Assembly (NCBI GenBank): GCA_964596405.1
Contig: CAZQSS010000040.1
Coordinates: 1-7,842, forward strand
Source: CAZQSS01 sp964596405
GTDB lineage: Bacteria; Patescibacteriota; Patescibacteriia; Magasanikbacterales; UBA10003
Length of the DNA stretch: 7,842 nt
Direction of reading: 5' to 3'
Shown here: positions 1 to 5,360 of the stretch, one piece after another
How positions within the stretch are numbered: position 1 is the first letter of the stretch
Layout of the letters: every line of letters begins with the position of its first letter
Program-made: the position numbers and the translations under genes
The notes under the pieces: model-generated
Databases searched by the model: none
What the model saw: the letters and a program-made list of their open reading frames with translations, nothing else
Told to the model about the DNA's origin: nothing

Positions 1-123
1 AGCTACCAGCGCAAAAATTATAATGGCGGCAATAATATACCACGTCCGGCCGCGATCGTGTTTGTGGTATTCGGGAAACTGCCACTCGTGTAATATTTGA
101 CCTAAATCGTTTTCATTAGCCAT
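1..123 (-). CDS. Membrane protein N-terminus, partial (runs off left edge)
   Basis: Reading the minus strand from the ATG at 123-121 gives 41 open codons to the edge of the window, with no stop. The product starts MANENDLGQILHEW, continues with a polar W-x-F-P-E-Y segment (W14 to Y19) followed by His, Lys, Asp and Arg, and enters a hydrophobic stretch from about residue 29 (WYIIAAIIIFALVA) that looks like a first transmembrane helix. Short membrane proteins opening with an aromatic W-x-F-P-E-Y stretch before a helix are, to my recollection, common in Parcubacteria-type genomes, but I cannot assign a function. The start lies 24 nt downstream of the GIY-YIG gene stop on the same strand, so the two could share a transcript. 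No Shine-Dalgarno sequence precedes the ATG; the upstream bases are A/T only. It is a real gene fragment because the reading frame, hydrophobicity pattern and placement agree. Confidence 0.7.
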   Translation of the reverse strand, partial: MANENDLGQILHEWQFPEYHKHDRGRTWYIIAAIIIFALVA

Positions 124-147
124 ATATTTTGTTCTTAAAATGAAATT

Positions 148-405
148 TTATAATTTTGGATGACCGTATTTTATCAAATTTTCTTTTTTGATCCTAGTCC
201 AGCCTTTTATTTGTGCCTCTCTCCTTCTAGCTTCAACTAAAGTACTAAATTCTTCAAAATAAATAATTTTTACAGGCCGTCTTTGTTTTGTATATTGTGC
301 TCCTTCACCCTTATTATGTTTTACTTCTCTGGCTTTAATATCGCCGCAAGATCCGACATAAAGTGAGAAATCACTGCAACGCGCTAAATAAACAAAATAC
401 TTCAT
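148..405 (-). CDS. GIY-YIG domain protein (UPF0213-like), 85 aa
   Basis: This is a single-domain GIY-YIG superfamily protein of the small stand-alone type (UPF0213/YhbQ-like), and its 85 residues are normal for that group. The first strand carries F4-V5-Y6 in the GIY position and Y16-V17-G18 in the YIG position. R26 matches the conserved helix arginine, H30-N31 the HN pair, and E63 in the R-E-x-x-I-K-G-W motif the metal-binding glutamate. The fold and residues predict a metal-dependent nuclease active site, but the role of stand-alone members is poorly known, ranging from DNA repair to none shown. The gene is visibly richer in A+T than the plus-strand genes and lies between palindromic repeats and a membrane-protein gene, which is compatible with acquisition or mobility without proving it. 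The start at 405 is the first ATG and fits the family N-terminus (MKYFVYLARC). It has no Shine-Dalgarno sequence. Confidence 0.88.
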   Translation of the reverse strand: MKYFVYLARCSDFSLYVGSCGDIKAREVKHNKGEGAQYTKQRRPVKIIYFEEFSTLVEARRREAQIKGWTRIKKENLIKYGHPKL

Positions 406-425
406 TTCAAAATAATTTTAATGTG

Positions 426-480
426 CCCTTCGGCAAGCTCTCTTCGAGCCTGAGGCTCGACCTCAGAGTCGAGGACAGAG
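426..480. repeat. Cluster of overlapping short palindromes (REP-like)
   Basis: GC-rich segment in an otherwise AT-rich gap. Three perfect hairpins overlap: 444-460 (7-bp stem TCGAGCC/GGCTCGA, loop TGA), 450-466 (stem CTGAGG/CCTCAG) and 456-473 (stem CTCGAC/GTCGAG). They cannot all form together. No coding frame with family-like features is visible. The look is that of a dispersed extragenic palindromic unit, but dispersal elsewhere in the genome cannot be seen from this window. Confidence 0.6.
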
Positions 481-538
481 CCATTCGCCTCGCTTCTTGA
501 TGGTGGAACACCATGAGCGAGCGAAGCGAGCCGAATGG
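481..538. repeat. Long hairpin forming the tRNA trailer, overlapping the tRNA CCA end
   Basis: Bases 481-496 (CCATTCGCCTCGCTTC) pair with 523-538 (GAAGCGAGCCGAATGG) over 16 positions with a single mismatch. Inside lies a second small hairpin at 500-514 (ATGGTG, loop GAA, CACCAT). The outer right arm ends with the three bases that encode the CCA tail of the minus-strand tRNA. In the tRNA precursor the CCA would therefore be paired with the trailer. There is no U-run directly after the stem in the direction of transcription, so it is not a classical intrinsic terminator. It may act as a processing or stability element, or be a palindromic repeat inserted at the tRNA 3' end. Confidence 0.75.
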
Positions 539-612
539 TGGACGTTGCAGGAATCGAACCTGCGACCTTTCGAATGTGAATCGAACGCTCTAACCAGCTG
601 AGCTAAACGTCC
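536..612 (-). tRNA. tRNA-Val (anticodon CAC), CCA encoded
   Basis: The minus strand folds into a complete 77-nt cloverleaf. The acceptor stem is GGACGTT/AACGTCC (7 perfect pairs), the D-arm GCTC/GAGC with a 9-nt loop containing GG, the anticodon stem TTCGA/TCGAA, the 5-nt variable loop AGGTC, and the T-arm GCAGG/CCTGC with loop TTCGATT. The anticodon loop TTCACAT places CAC at 578-576, which reads GUG (valine). The discriminator base is A, as expected for tRNA-Val, and A35 and C36 are the known valine identity bases. CCA is encoded at 538-536. A well-spaced promoter lies 11 bp upstream. The only oddity is that the CCA lies inside the stem of the following palindrome. Confidence 0.96.
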
Positions 613-623
613 TTATTAATCCA

Positions 624-652
624 ATTATGCCACAAAAAGCTTAATTTGTTAA
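624..652 (-). promoter_or_regulatory. Promoter of tRNA-Val
   Basis: On the minus strand, TTAACA (652-647) and CATAAT (629-624) are separated by 17 bp, each hexamer one mismatch from the sigma-70 consensus. The -10 box ends 11 bp before the mature tRNA 5' end, predicting a leader of only about 4-5 nt. The strong match and position make this a confident call from sequence alone. Confidence 0.75.
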
Positions 653-655
653 GAG

Positions 656-684
656 TTGCTAATTTATCACTTTTTCTTTATAAT
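656..684 (+). promoter_or_regulatory. Promoter of the LCP-der-pth transcript
   Basis: TTGCTA (656-661) and a perfect TATAAT (679-684) are 17 bp apart on the plus strand. Transcription would begin near position 691, about 100 nt before the LCP start codon. The predicted 5' end falls at the left arm of the inverted repeat described next. The -35 box is only 3 bp from the -35 box of the divergent tRNA promoter, so polymerase binding at one could exclude the other. Confidence 0.7.
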
Positions 685-689
685 GTAAA

Positions 690-797
690 CCATGCCCCGG
701 AGGAAATTGCCAAAACATTTTTACATCAAATTTGATATTCTAACTTAAGTTTATATCCCTCGTAGAAAAACTATTGTCGATTTCCTACGGGGCATGG
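690..797 (+). promoter_or_regulatory. Structured LCP leader with two competing stems at the start codon
   Basis: The left arm 690-707 (CCATGCCCCGGAGGAAAT) pairs with the right arm 780-797 (ATTTCCTACGGGGCATGG) over 18 positions with one mismatch, and the right arm contains the LCP start codon (794-796). The same right-arm bases can instead pair with 757-768: CCC, CGTAG and AAA pair with TTT, CTACG and GGG at 781-792, with one bulge on each side. The two folds are mutually exclusive, as in attenuators and riboswitches. Between the arms are two perfect palindromes, 725-736 (ATCAAATTTGAT) and 742-751 (AACTTAAGTT). The only Shine-Dalgarno-like run (GGAGG, 699-703) is in the left arm, far from the start. 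No known riboswitch class is recognised. An 18-codon frame begins at 692. A decayed mobile-element inverted repeat is the main alternative. Confidence 0.5.
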
Positions 798-2206
798 AAC
801 AAATGGATACTAACCTACTTCAATCAAAAAATCAACCTCCGGCGCCTGAAAGCAAGTTTTTACATTACGCGGTTATGGCCGTGGCCATTTTGATTATTCT
901 CGGCTCGGTGGCTTATTCTTCATCTCTTCTTTTTGGCCAAACATCAAACAACTCGCCCGTGGCTGAAACTTCCAAAAAACCCGGTTTCTTTACTCAAATC
1001 AAAAATTTAATCTTGAGTTCGGAACGCGAACTTAAAGGCCAAGCCGAAGATCGGATCAATATTTTACTCTTGGGCATCGGCGGTGAAGGCCATGACGGCC
1101 CGTATCTGACCGACACGATTATTTTGGCCAGTATCAAGCCCTCCACCAAACAAGTGGCCCTGCTTTCTATCCCGCGCGATCTTTTAATGCTCATCCCCGG
1201 CTATGGCTACCGCAAAATCAATAACGCCGACGCTTTTGGCGAAAGTAAAACGCCTGGCTCCGGGCCGGTCTTTGCTTCGGAAGTTATCAGCCAAACTCTG
1301 GACATCCCTATACATTATTATATCCGCGCCGATTTTCAGGCTTTTAAAGATATTGTTGACCGCCTGGGCGGCATCCGCGTTTATGTTGATAAATCGTTTA
1401 CCGATTATACTTTCCCCGCGGCCGATTATAAAGTTAAAACCATTTCTTTTGAGCCGGGCTGGCAGACTATGGATGGCGAAACGGCTCTGAATTTTGCCCG
1501 GAGCCGGCACGGCACCAACGGGGAAAGCAATGACTTTGCCCGCAGTCATCGCCAACAAAAAATCCTCTTGGCGGTCAAAAATAAAGTTTCCTCATCTTTT
1601 TTCTTTACCGCGGGGAAAATTCAAGACATTTTGTCCAGCTTGGAAAAACATGTCAATACCAATATGGAATGGTGGGAAATTGCCGGCTTCTATAAATTGA
1701 CAAAAAATCTGGATTATGAAAATATGATCAACCGCGTGCTGGAAGACGGGCCGGGCAAGCCGCTTGTTCAATCGCGTTATGGCGATGCCGAGGTGTTGGA
1801 ACCGCGCCATGATAATTTTGATGAAATAAAACAGATTACCCGCAATATTTTTTCTGAAGAAACAGCTAAAGCACCGGTGGCCGAACCCGCCAATACCGCC
1901 CGCGGCCGGTCGCTTGATCCGGTGATTGAAATCCAAAACGGCACCTGGCTTTTCGGCTTAGCGGCCAAAACCAAAGTGGAATTGGAAACTAAGGGTGTTA
2001 AAATTACCAACATTGGCAATGCCCAGGCCCGCGATTATTCTAAAACTGTAATTTATGATATGAGCGCCGGCCGATTTAAAAAAGAACTTAATCAAATAAA
2101 AGATTTGTTGGGGGCGGAAATTAAAAGCCCGCCCGAAGCCCTTACCGTTGCTTCGTCCACTCCCGATATTTTAATCATCATCGGCGCAGATAAAAAAACC
2201 GAATAA
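794..2206 (+). CDS. LytR-CpsA-Psr (LCP) family cell-wall ligase with LytR_C domain, 470 aa
   Basis: LCP enzymes transfer glycopolymers such as teichoic acids or capsule from undecaprenyl-pyrophosphate carriers to peptidoglycan, working on the outer face of the membrane. Residues 1-21 are cytosolic, about 22-47 form one transmembrane helix, and a linker to about 85 leads into the LCP domain (86-265). Family motifs are present: L-L-L-G-I-G-G at 91-97, T-D-T with D107, S-I-P-R-D with R128/D129, K-I-N-N-A-D-A-F-G at 141-149, N-F-A-R-S-R-H with R236/R238, and D-F-A-R-S-H-R with R250/R253. These supply the arginines and aspartates that bind the pyrophosphate and metal. A LytR_C domain covers about 375-466. 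Length and order are typical. The ATG at 794 lies inside a leader stem without a Shine-Dalgarno sequence; M4 (803) is an alternative start. der begins 7 nt after the stop, suggesting co-transcription. Which polymer is attached cannot be told. Confidence 0.93.
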   Translation: MEQMDTNLLQSKNQPPAPESKFLHYAVMAVAILIILGSVAYSSSLLFGQTSNNSPVAETSKKPGFFTQIKNLILSSERELKGQAEDRINILLLGIGGEGHDGPYLTDTIILASIKPSTKQVALLSIPRDLLMLIPGYGYRKINNADAFGESKTPGSGPVFASEVISQTLDIPIHYYIRADFQAFKDIVDRLGGIRVYVDKSFTDYTFPAADYKVKTISFEPGWQTMDGETALNFARSRHGTNGESNDFARSHRQQKILLAVKNKVSSSFFFTAGKIQDILSSLEKHVNTNMEWWEIAGFYKLTKNLDYENMINRVLEDGPGKPLVQSRYGDAEVLEPRHDNFDEIKQITRNIFSEETAKAPVAEPANTARGRSLDPVIEIQNGTWLFGLAAKTKVELETKGVKITNIGNAQARDYSKTVIYDMSAGRFKKELNQIKDLLGAEIKSPPEALTVASSTPDILIIIGADKKTE

Positions 2207-2213
2207 AAAATTT

Positions 2214-3578
2214 ATGACAATCACTTATCCTGAAAAATCCATCCCCACGGTCGCCATTGTCGGCCGAACCAACGTGGGCAAATCCACGCTTTTTAACCGC
2301 ATCGTGGGTAAAAACAAAGCCCTGACATCGGGCACGCGCGGCACCACTCGCACTTCCAACATTGATACATTTATCTGGCGCGGCCGGACCTTCCGCATTA
2401 TTGATACCGGCGGAATTGATTTTGCCAAAGACGTGCCCCTGGAGATGGAAATCAAAAAACAAATTGAAATTGCCCTAACCCAGGCCCAAGCGATCATCTT
2501 TTTAGTTGACTCCAAAGATGGTTTACTGCCCCAAGAAAAAGAGTGGGCTCACAAACTGCGCCAATCCAAACTGCCGGTTTTTTTTGTCGGCAACAAAGCC
2601 GACAACCCCGCCCGGCGCCACCAACTGCAAGGCCCGGAATGGTTGAAATTGGGCTTGGGCGAACCCCTGGCCGTCTCGGCTGTGAGCGGTTCGGGCGTGG
2701 GTGATTTATTGGATGTGGTGATAAAAAAATTAAAAGGCGCCAAGAGCGCGACCATTGAAGCCAAAAAGAAAGCTATTCGGGTTTCCATTATCGGCCGGCC
2801 CAACGTGGGCAAGTCCACCCTTTTCAACAGCCTCATCGGCGAAGAGCGGGTGATTATCTCGCCGGTGGCCCACACCACGCGCGAATCGCATGATACTTTG
2901 ATTTTAAAAGACGACGAACCGTTTTTGTTTGTGGATACGGCCGGTATCCGCCGCCGCGCCCACGTGGAAGCGGGCCTGGAAAAAATGGGTGTCAACCAAA
3001 CCGTCAACACCATTATGGCCTCGGACGTGGTTTTGCTGGTTTTGGATATTGAAGAACCTTTTAACGCCCAAGATAAAAATCTCATCAATCTAATCGGCAA
3101 AAAACACAAAGGTTTGATTATCATTCTCAATAAGTGGGATTTGGTGGCCGAGGCCGAAGCGAGCGAAGAAGACCTGCGGAATCAATTTTTGGAACAGGTC
3201 GGCGGTTATTTCCCTTTTTTACGATATACGCCGATAATTTTCGTCAGCGCCAAAACCCATCTGCGGGTTCATAAAATTTTTGAACTGATCAAAACGGTGG
3301 CGGCCAATCGGGAAAAAATAATTGACGAGGATGAATTGAGAAAATTTCTTCTTTATCTGACCAAAAAACATCTGCCCACTCGCGGCAAAGGCACCCGTTA
3401 TCCCAAAATTTATTCTTTGCGGCAGATCGCCGCCATGCCCCCGACTTTTGAAGTGACTATCAAACAAAAAACTTCATTGCAAGAATCATATCTTAAATAC
3501 ATCGTTAACGAACTGCATAAAAATTATGATTTTTCCGGCACGCCGGTCATTGTTTACGCTAAAAAAATTAAAGTTTAA
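2214..3578 (+). CDS. der: Ribosome biogenesis GTPase Der (EngA), 454 aa
   Basis: Der is an essential tandem GTPase that assists late 50S subunit assembly. Domain 1 has G1 GRTNVGKS (17-24), G3 DTGG (64-67), G4 NKAD (127-130) and a G5-like SAVSG (155-159). Domain 2 has G1 GRPNVGKS (194-201), G3 DTAG (241-244), G4 NKWD (306-309) and G5 SAK (345-347). A KH-like C-terminal domain spans about 365-454, including the P-P-T-F signature at 409-412. The linker between the GTPase domains is short, and the total length is a little below the E. coli protein (490 aa). Unusual points are in the G2/switch I regions: the common P-G-x-T-R-D is R-G-T-T-R-T (42-47) in domain 1 and A-H-T-T-R-E (219-224) in domain 2; the switch threonines remain. 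The gene sits 7 nt after the LCP gene and 1 nt before pth, with no Shine-Dalgarno sequence. Confidence 0.97.
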   Translation: MTITYPEKSIPTVAIVGRTNVGKSTLFNRIVGKNKALTSGTRGTTRTSNIDTFIWRGRTFRIIDTGGIDFAKDVPLEMEIKKQIEIALTQAQAIIFLVDSKDGLLPQEKEWAHKLRQSKLPVFFVGNKADNPARRHQLQGPEWLKLGLGEPLAVSAVSGSGVGDLLDVVIKKLKGAKSATIEAKKKAIRVSIIGRPNVGKSTLFNSLIGEERVIISPVAHTTRESHDTLILKDDEPFLFVDTAGIRRRAHVEAGLEKMGVNQTVNTIMASDVVLLVLDIEEPFNAQDKNLINLIGKKHKGLIIILNKWDLVAEAEASEEDLRNQFLEQVGGYFPFLRYTPIIFVSAKTHLRVHKIFELIKTVAANREKIIDEDELRKFLLYLTKKHLPTRGKGTRYPKIYSLRQIAAMPPTFEVTIKQKTSLQESYLKYIVNELHKNYDFSGTPVIVYAKKIKV

Positions 3579-3579
3579 T

Positions 3580-4182
3580 ATGTTCTTAATCGTTGGCCTG
3601 GGCAATCCGGGCAAACAATACGAAAAATCCCGTCACAACACAGGCTTTGTCGTCGTTGACAAAGCAAATTTAGAATTTCAAATGCCAAATTTCAAATCAA
3701 ATCCAAAAGCCAAATGTCAAATGTCAAAAGGACAAATTGACGGCAAGACGGTGATTATCGCCAAACCGCAGACATTTATGAATGAATCCGGGCAGGCCGT
3801 GAGCGCGCTGGCGAATTTCTATAAAATTAAACCGAGCAATATCATAGTAGTCCACGATGATCTGGATTTACCCTCGGGTGAATTTAAAATTCAGAAAAAC
3901 CGCGGCGCGGCCGGCCACAACGGCGTGCAATCTATAATTGACCAACTGGGCACGCAAGATTTTATTCGCGTCCGGATCGGGATTGCTCCGCCTGAGGCGG
4001 CCAAAACCAACGCGGATTTTGTCTTGGCCAAATTTAGCAAGGCCGAAATGGAAAAACTTAAAAAAGTTATGGAACGCGCGTCCGAGGCAATCAAATCTGT
4101 TGTCACCGAAGGATTGGAAAAAGCAATATCTTTAAGTTCAAAGTTCAAATGCCAAAGTTCAAATCAATGCCTAAAACTCTAA
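3580..4182 (+). CDS. pth: Peptidyl-tRNA hydrolase Pth, 200 aa, with repeat-derived segments
   Basis: Pth cleaves peptidyl-tRNA released by stalled ribosomes and recycles the tRNA in the cytosol. All expected active-site residues are present: N9 in G-N-P-G, catalytic H19 in R-H-N-T-G, N68 in T-F-M-N, D93 in H-D-D-L-D-L, and N114 in G-H-N-G. The ATG at 3580 was chosen because the family starts M-x-L-I-V-G-L-G-N-P-G; a longer in-frame start at 3526 would overlap the end of der by 53 nt and add residues unlike any Pth. The stop of der is 1 nt upstream, so translation is probably coupled. Two parts look unlike the family: residues about 32-53 (F-Q-M-P-N-F-K, S-N-P-K-A-K-C, Q-M-S-K-G-Q) and the tail about 186-200 are encoded by the AT-rich heptamer repeat found elsewhere here. 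The first lies in a variable region between H19 and N68 whose total length is near that of E. coli Pth, so function is probably kept. Confidence 0.96.
   Translation: MFLIVGLGNPGKQYEKSRHNTGFVVVDKANLEFQMPNFKSNPKAKCQMSKGQIDGKTVIIAKPQTFMNESGQAVSALANFYKIKPSNIIVVHDDLDLPSGEFKIQKNRGAAGHNGVQSIIDQLGTQDFIRVRIGIAPPEAAKTNADFVLAKFSKAEMEKLKKVMERASEAIKSVVTEGLEKAISLSSKFKCQSSNQCLKL
3673..3738 (+). repeat. Heptamer repeat array inside pth
   Basis: AT-rich array of roughly 7-nt units close to YCAAANN, for example TCAAATG, CCAAATT, TCAAATC, CCAAATG, TCAAATG, TCAAAAG. Three heptamers make 21 nt, so the array reads as 7-residue blocks. The sequence resembles the repeats at 4138-4248 and 5361-5452. It lies wholly within the pth reading frame and breaks no frame. 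Confidence 0.7.
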
Positions 4183-4248
4183 TTTCAAATTTTGACAGTA
4201 AAATTTTGAACTTTGAAATTGATTTGACATTTGAAATTTGGATTTTGA
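4138..4248. repeat. Inverted heptamer repeat across the pth stop and pth-dprA gap
   Basis: The left arm 4138-4171 reads TCAAAGT, TCAAATG, CCAAAGT, TCAAATC. The right arm 4215-4248 is its imperfect reverse complement (about 26 of 34 positions match). Between them, 4184-4193 pairs with 4200-4210 (one bulge) around the loop GACAGT. The whole region can fold into one long AU-rich hairpin that starts inside the pth C-terminal codons, includes the stop (4180-4182) and ends 10 nt before the dprA start. No U-run follows, so termination is not implied. Confidence 0.7.
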
Positions 4249-4258
4249 AATTTAATTT

Positions 4259-5350
4259 ATGCCCGAGGATTTAACTTACTTAGTCGGCCTATCCACCTTC
4301 CCCAAATTCGGAACCAAAAGCCTGCATCGCCTGAAGCAGACTTTTTCTTGTTTTAAAGAAGCTTGGTCAGCCGACTTGGCCAGCCTGCGCCGAACCGGCC
4401 TGGAAGAAAAAATCCTCAATGAATTTGTCGCGGCGCGCGCCCAAATCAACCCCGAACACGAATGGGAAAAATTGCAAAAATTGAATATCAAAATTTTAAC
4501 CACAGCTGATCCGGCCTACCCCGCGCTCTTAAAAGAAATTTACGACCCGCCGCTCCTTCTATATTATAAAGGCCGGATGGAACCGAACTCCGACCAATTC
4601 CCTTTGGCCGTGGTCGGCAGCCGCCGCGTCACTATCTACGGCCGACAAGCCGTCAGTGAAATCGTGGCGCCTCTGGCCCGCGCCGGCTTTTCAATTATCA
4701 GCGGCCTGGCGATTGGTGTAGACGCCTTGGCTCACGCCGCCACCCTGGAAGCCGGCGGCCGCACGGTGGCGGTTTTGGGTTGCGGTTTGGATAACATTTA
4801 TCCCGCGCAAAACCACAAACTCGCCGCCCGTATTATTGAACAAGGCGGCGCCATTATCTCGGAATTTCCTTTGGGCGCGCCGCCCTACCGTTCCAACTTC
4901 CCTATTCGCAACCGAATTATCTCCGGCATATCCATCGGCACCCTCGTGATAGAAGCGGCCATTGATTCCGGTTCGCTTATTACCGCCCGTTCGGCTCTGG
5001 ATCAAAACCGCGAAGTTTTTGCCTTGCCCGGCAGTATTTTCTCGCCGGTTTCCGCCGGCCCTAACAATTTAATCAAGATGGGCGCTAAAGTTGTCACCAC
5101 GGCGCAGGATATTTTGGAAGCGCTCCATTTGGAAAAATCCGAGGAATACGCCGAGAGCGTTAAAATTTTGCCGGACAGCGCTGAAGAAGCCCGTCTCTTG
5201 GAAGTCTTGAGCCGCGAGCCCCAGCATATTGATATTCTGGTCAAAATTGTGAACCTGCCCTCACCGGTTATTTGCTCAACTTTGACGCTGATGGAGATGA
5301 AGGGCCGCGTCCGAAATTTGGGCGGGATGATGTACGCCCTCACCAGATAA
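4259..5350 (+). CDS. dprA: DNA-processing protein DprA/Smf, 363 aa
   Basis: DprA binds incoming single-stranded DNA during natural transformation, protects it and loads RecA. The Rossmann-like DprA domain is intact: V-V-G-S-R-R plus Y-G-R (118-129), S-G-L-A-I-G-V-D-A-L-A-H (148-159), A-V-L-G-C-G-L-D-N-I-Y-P (171-182), E-F-P-L-G followed by F-P-I-R-N-R-I-I-S-G (202-223), S-G-S-L-I-T-A-R (237-244), and the R-E-V-F-A-L-P-G signature (251-258) with a G-x-N-x-L-I motif (267-272). An N-terminal helical SAM-like region covers about 1-60, and a C-terminal winged-helix domain about 303-363. Length is typical. The start at 4259 is the first ATG and gives the expected N-terminus; no Shine-Dalgarno sequence is present. 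The gene is 76 nt downstream of pth behind a hairpin-forming repeat, and a stem-loop surrounds its stop codon. Whether the organism is transformable cannot be judged here. Confidence 0.97.
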   Translation: MPEDLTYLVGLSTFPKFGTKSLHRLKQTFSCFKEAWSADLASLRRTGLEEKILNEFVAARAQINPEHEWEKLQKLNIKILTTADPAYPALLKEIYDPPLLLYYKGRMEPNSDQFPLAVVGSRRVTIYGRQAVSEIVAPLARAGFSIISGLAIGVDALAHAATLEAGGRTVAVLGCGLDNIYPAQNHKLAARIIEQGGAIISEFPLGAPPYRSNFPIRNRIISGISIGTLVIEAAIDSGSLITARSALDQNREVFALPGSIFSPVSAGPNNLIKMGAKVVTTAQDILEALHLEKSEEYAESVKILPDSAEEARLLEVLSREPQHIDILVKIVNLPSPVICSTLTLMEMKGRVRNLGGMMYALTR

Positions 5351-5360
5351 ATCTGGTGAG
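5339..5360 (+). other. Perfect stem-loop enclosing the dprA stop codon
   Basis: CTCACCAGA (5339-5347), loop TAAA (5348-5351) and TCTGGTGAG (5352-5360) make a perfect 9-bp stem. The dprA TAA stop is the first three loop bases. No T-run follows on the plus strand, so an intrinsic terminator is not supported. A 3'-end stabilising or stop-proximal structure is possible. Confidence 0.55.

Noticed and set aside
2549..3130. A 193-codon open frame antisense to der
   Set aside because: Its reading is the complement of well-conserved GTPase motifs, it has no family-like features, and GC-rich codon use makes long antisense frames common. The same applies to other frames opposite or overlapping the LCP gene, dprA and topA.
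3150..3170. Palindromic-repeat fragment inside der (GAAGCGAGCGAAG resembling the 516-530 region)
   Set aside because: Only about 13 bases match, they encode a plausible acidic linker (A-E-A-S-E-E-D), and no symmetry remains; a chance match is likely.
3526..3579. A longer in-frame start for pth, 18 codons upstream
   Set aside because: It would overlap the end of der by 53 nt and add residues absent from Pth proteins; the ATG at 3580 gives the standard M-F-L-I-V-G-L-G-N-P-G start.
4224..4256. Promoter for dprA from TTGACA (4224-4229) and TTTAAT (4251-4256)
   Set aside because: The spacing is 21 bp, outside the usual 16-18; the TTGACA is explained by the heptamer repeat. No better -10 is visible at the right distance.
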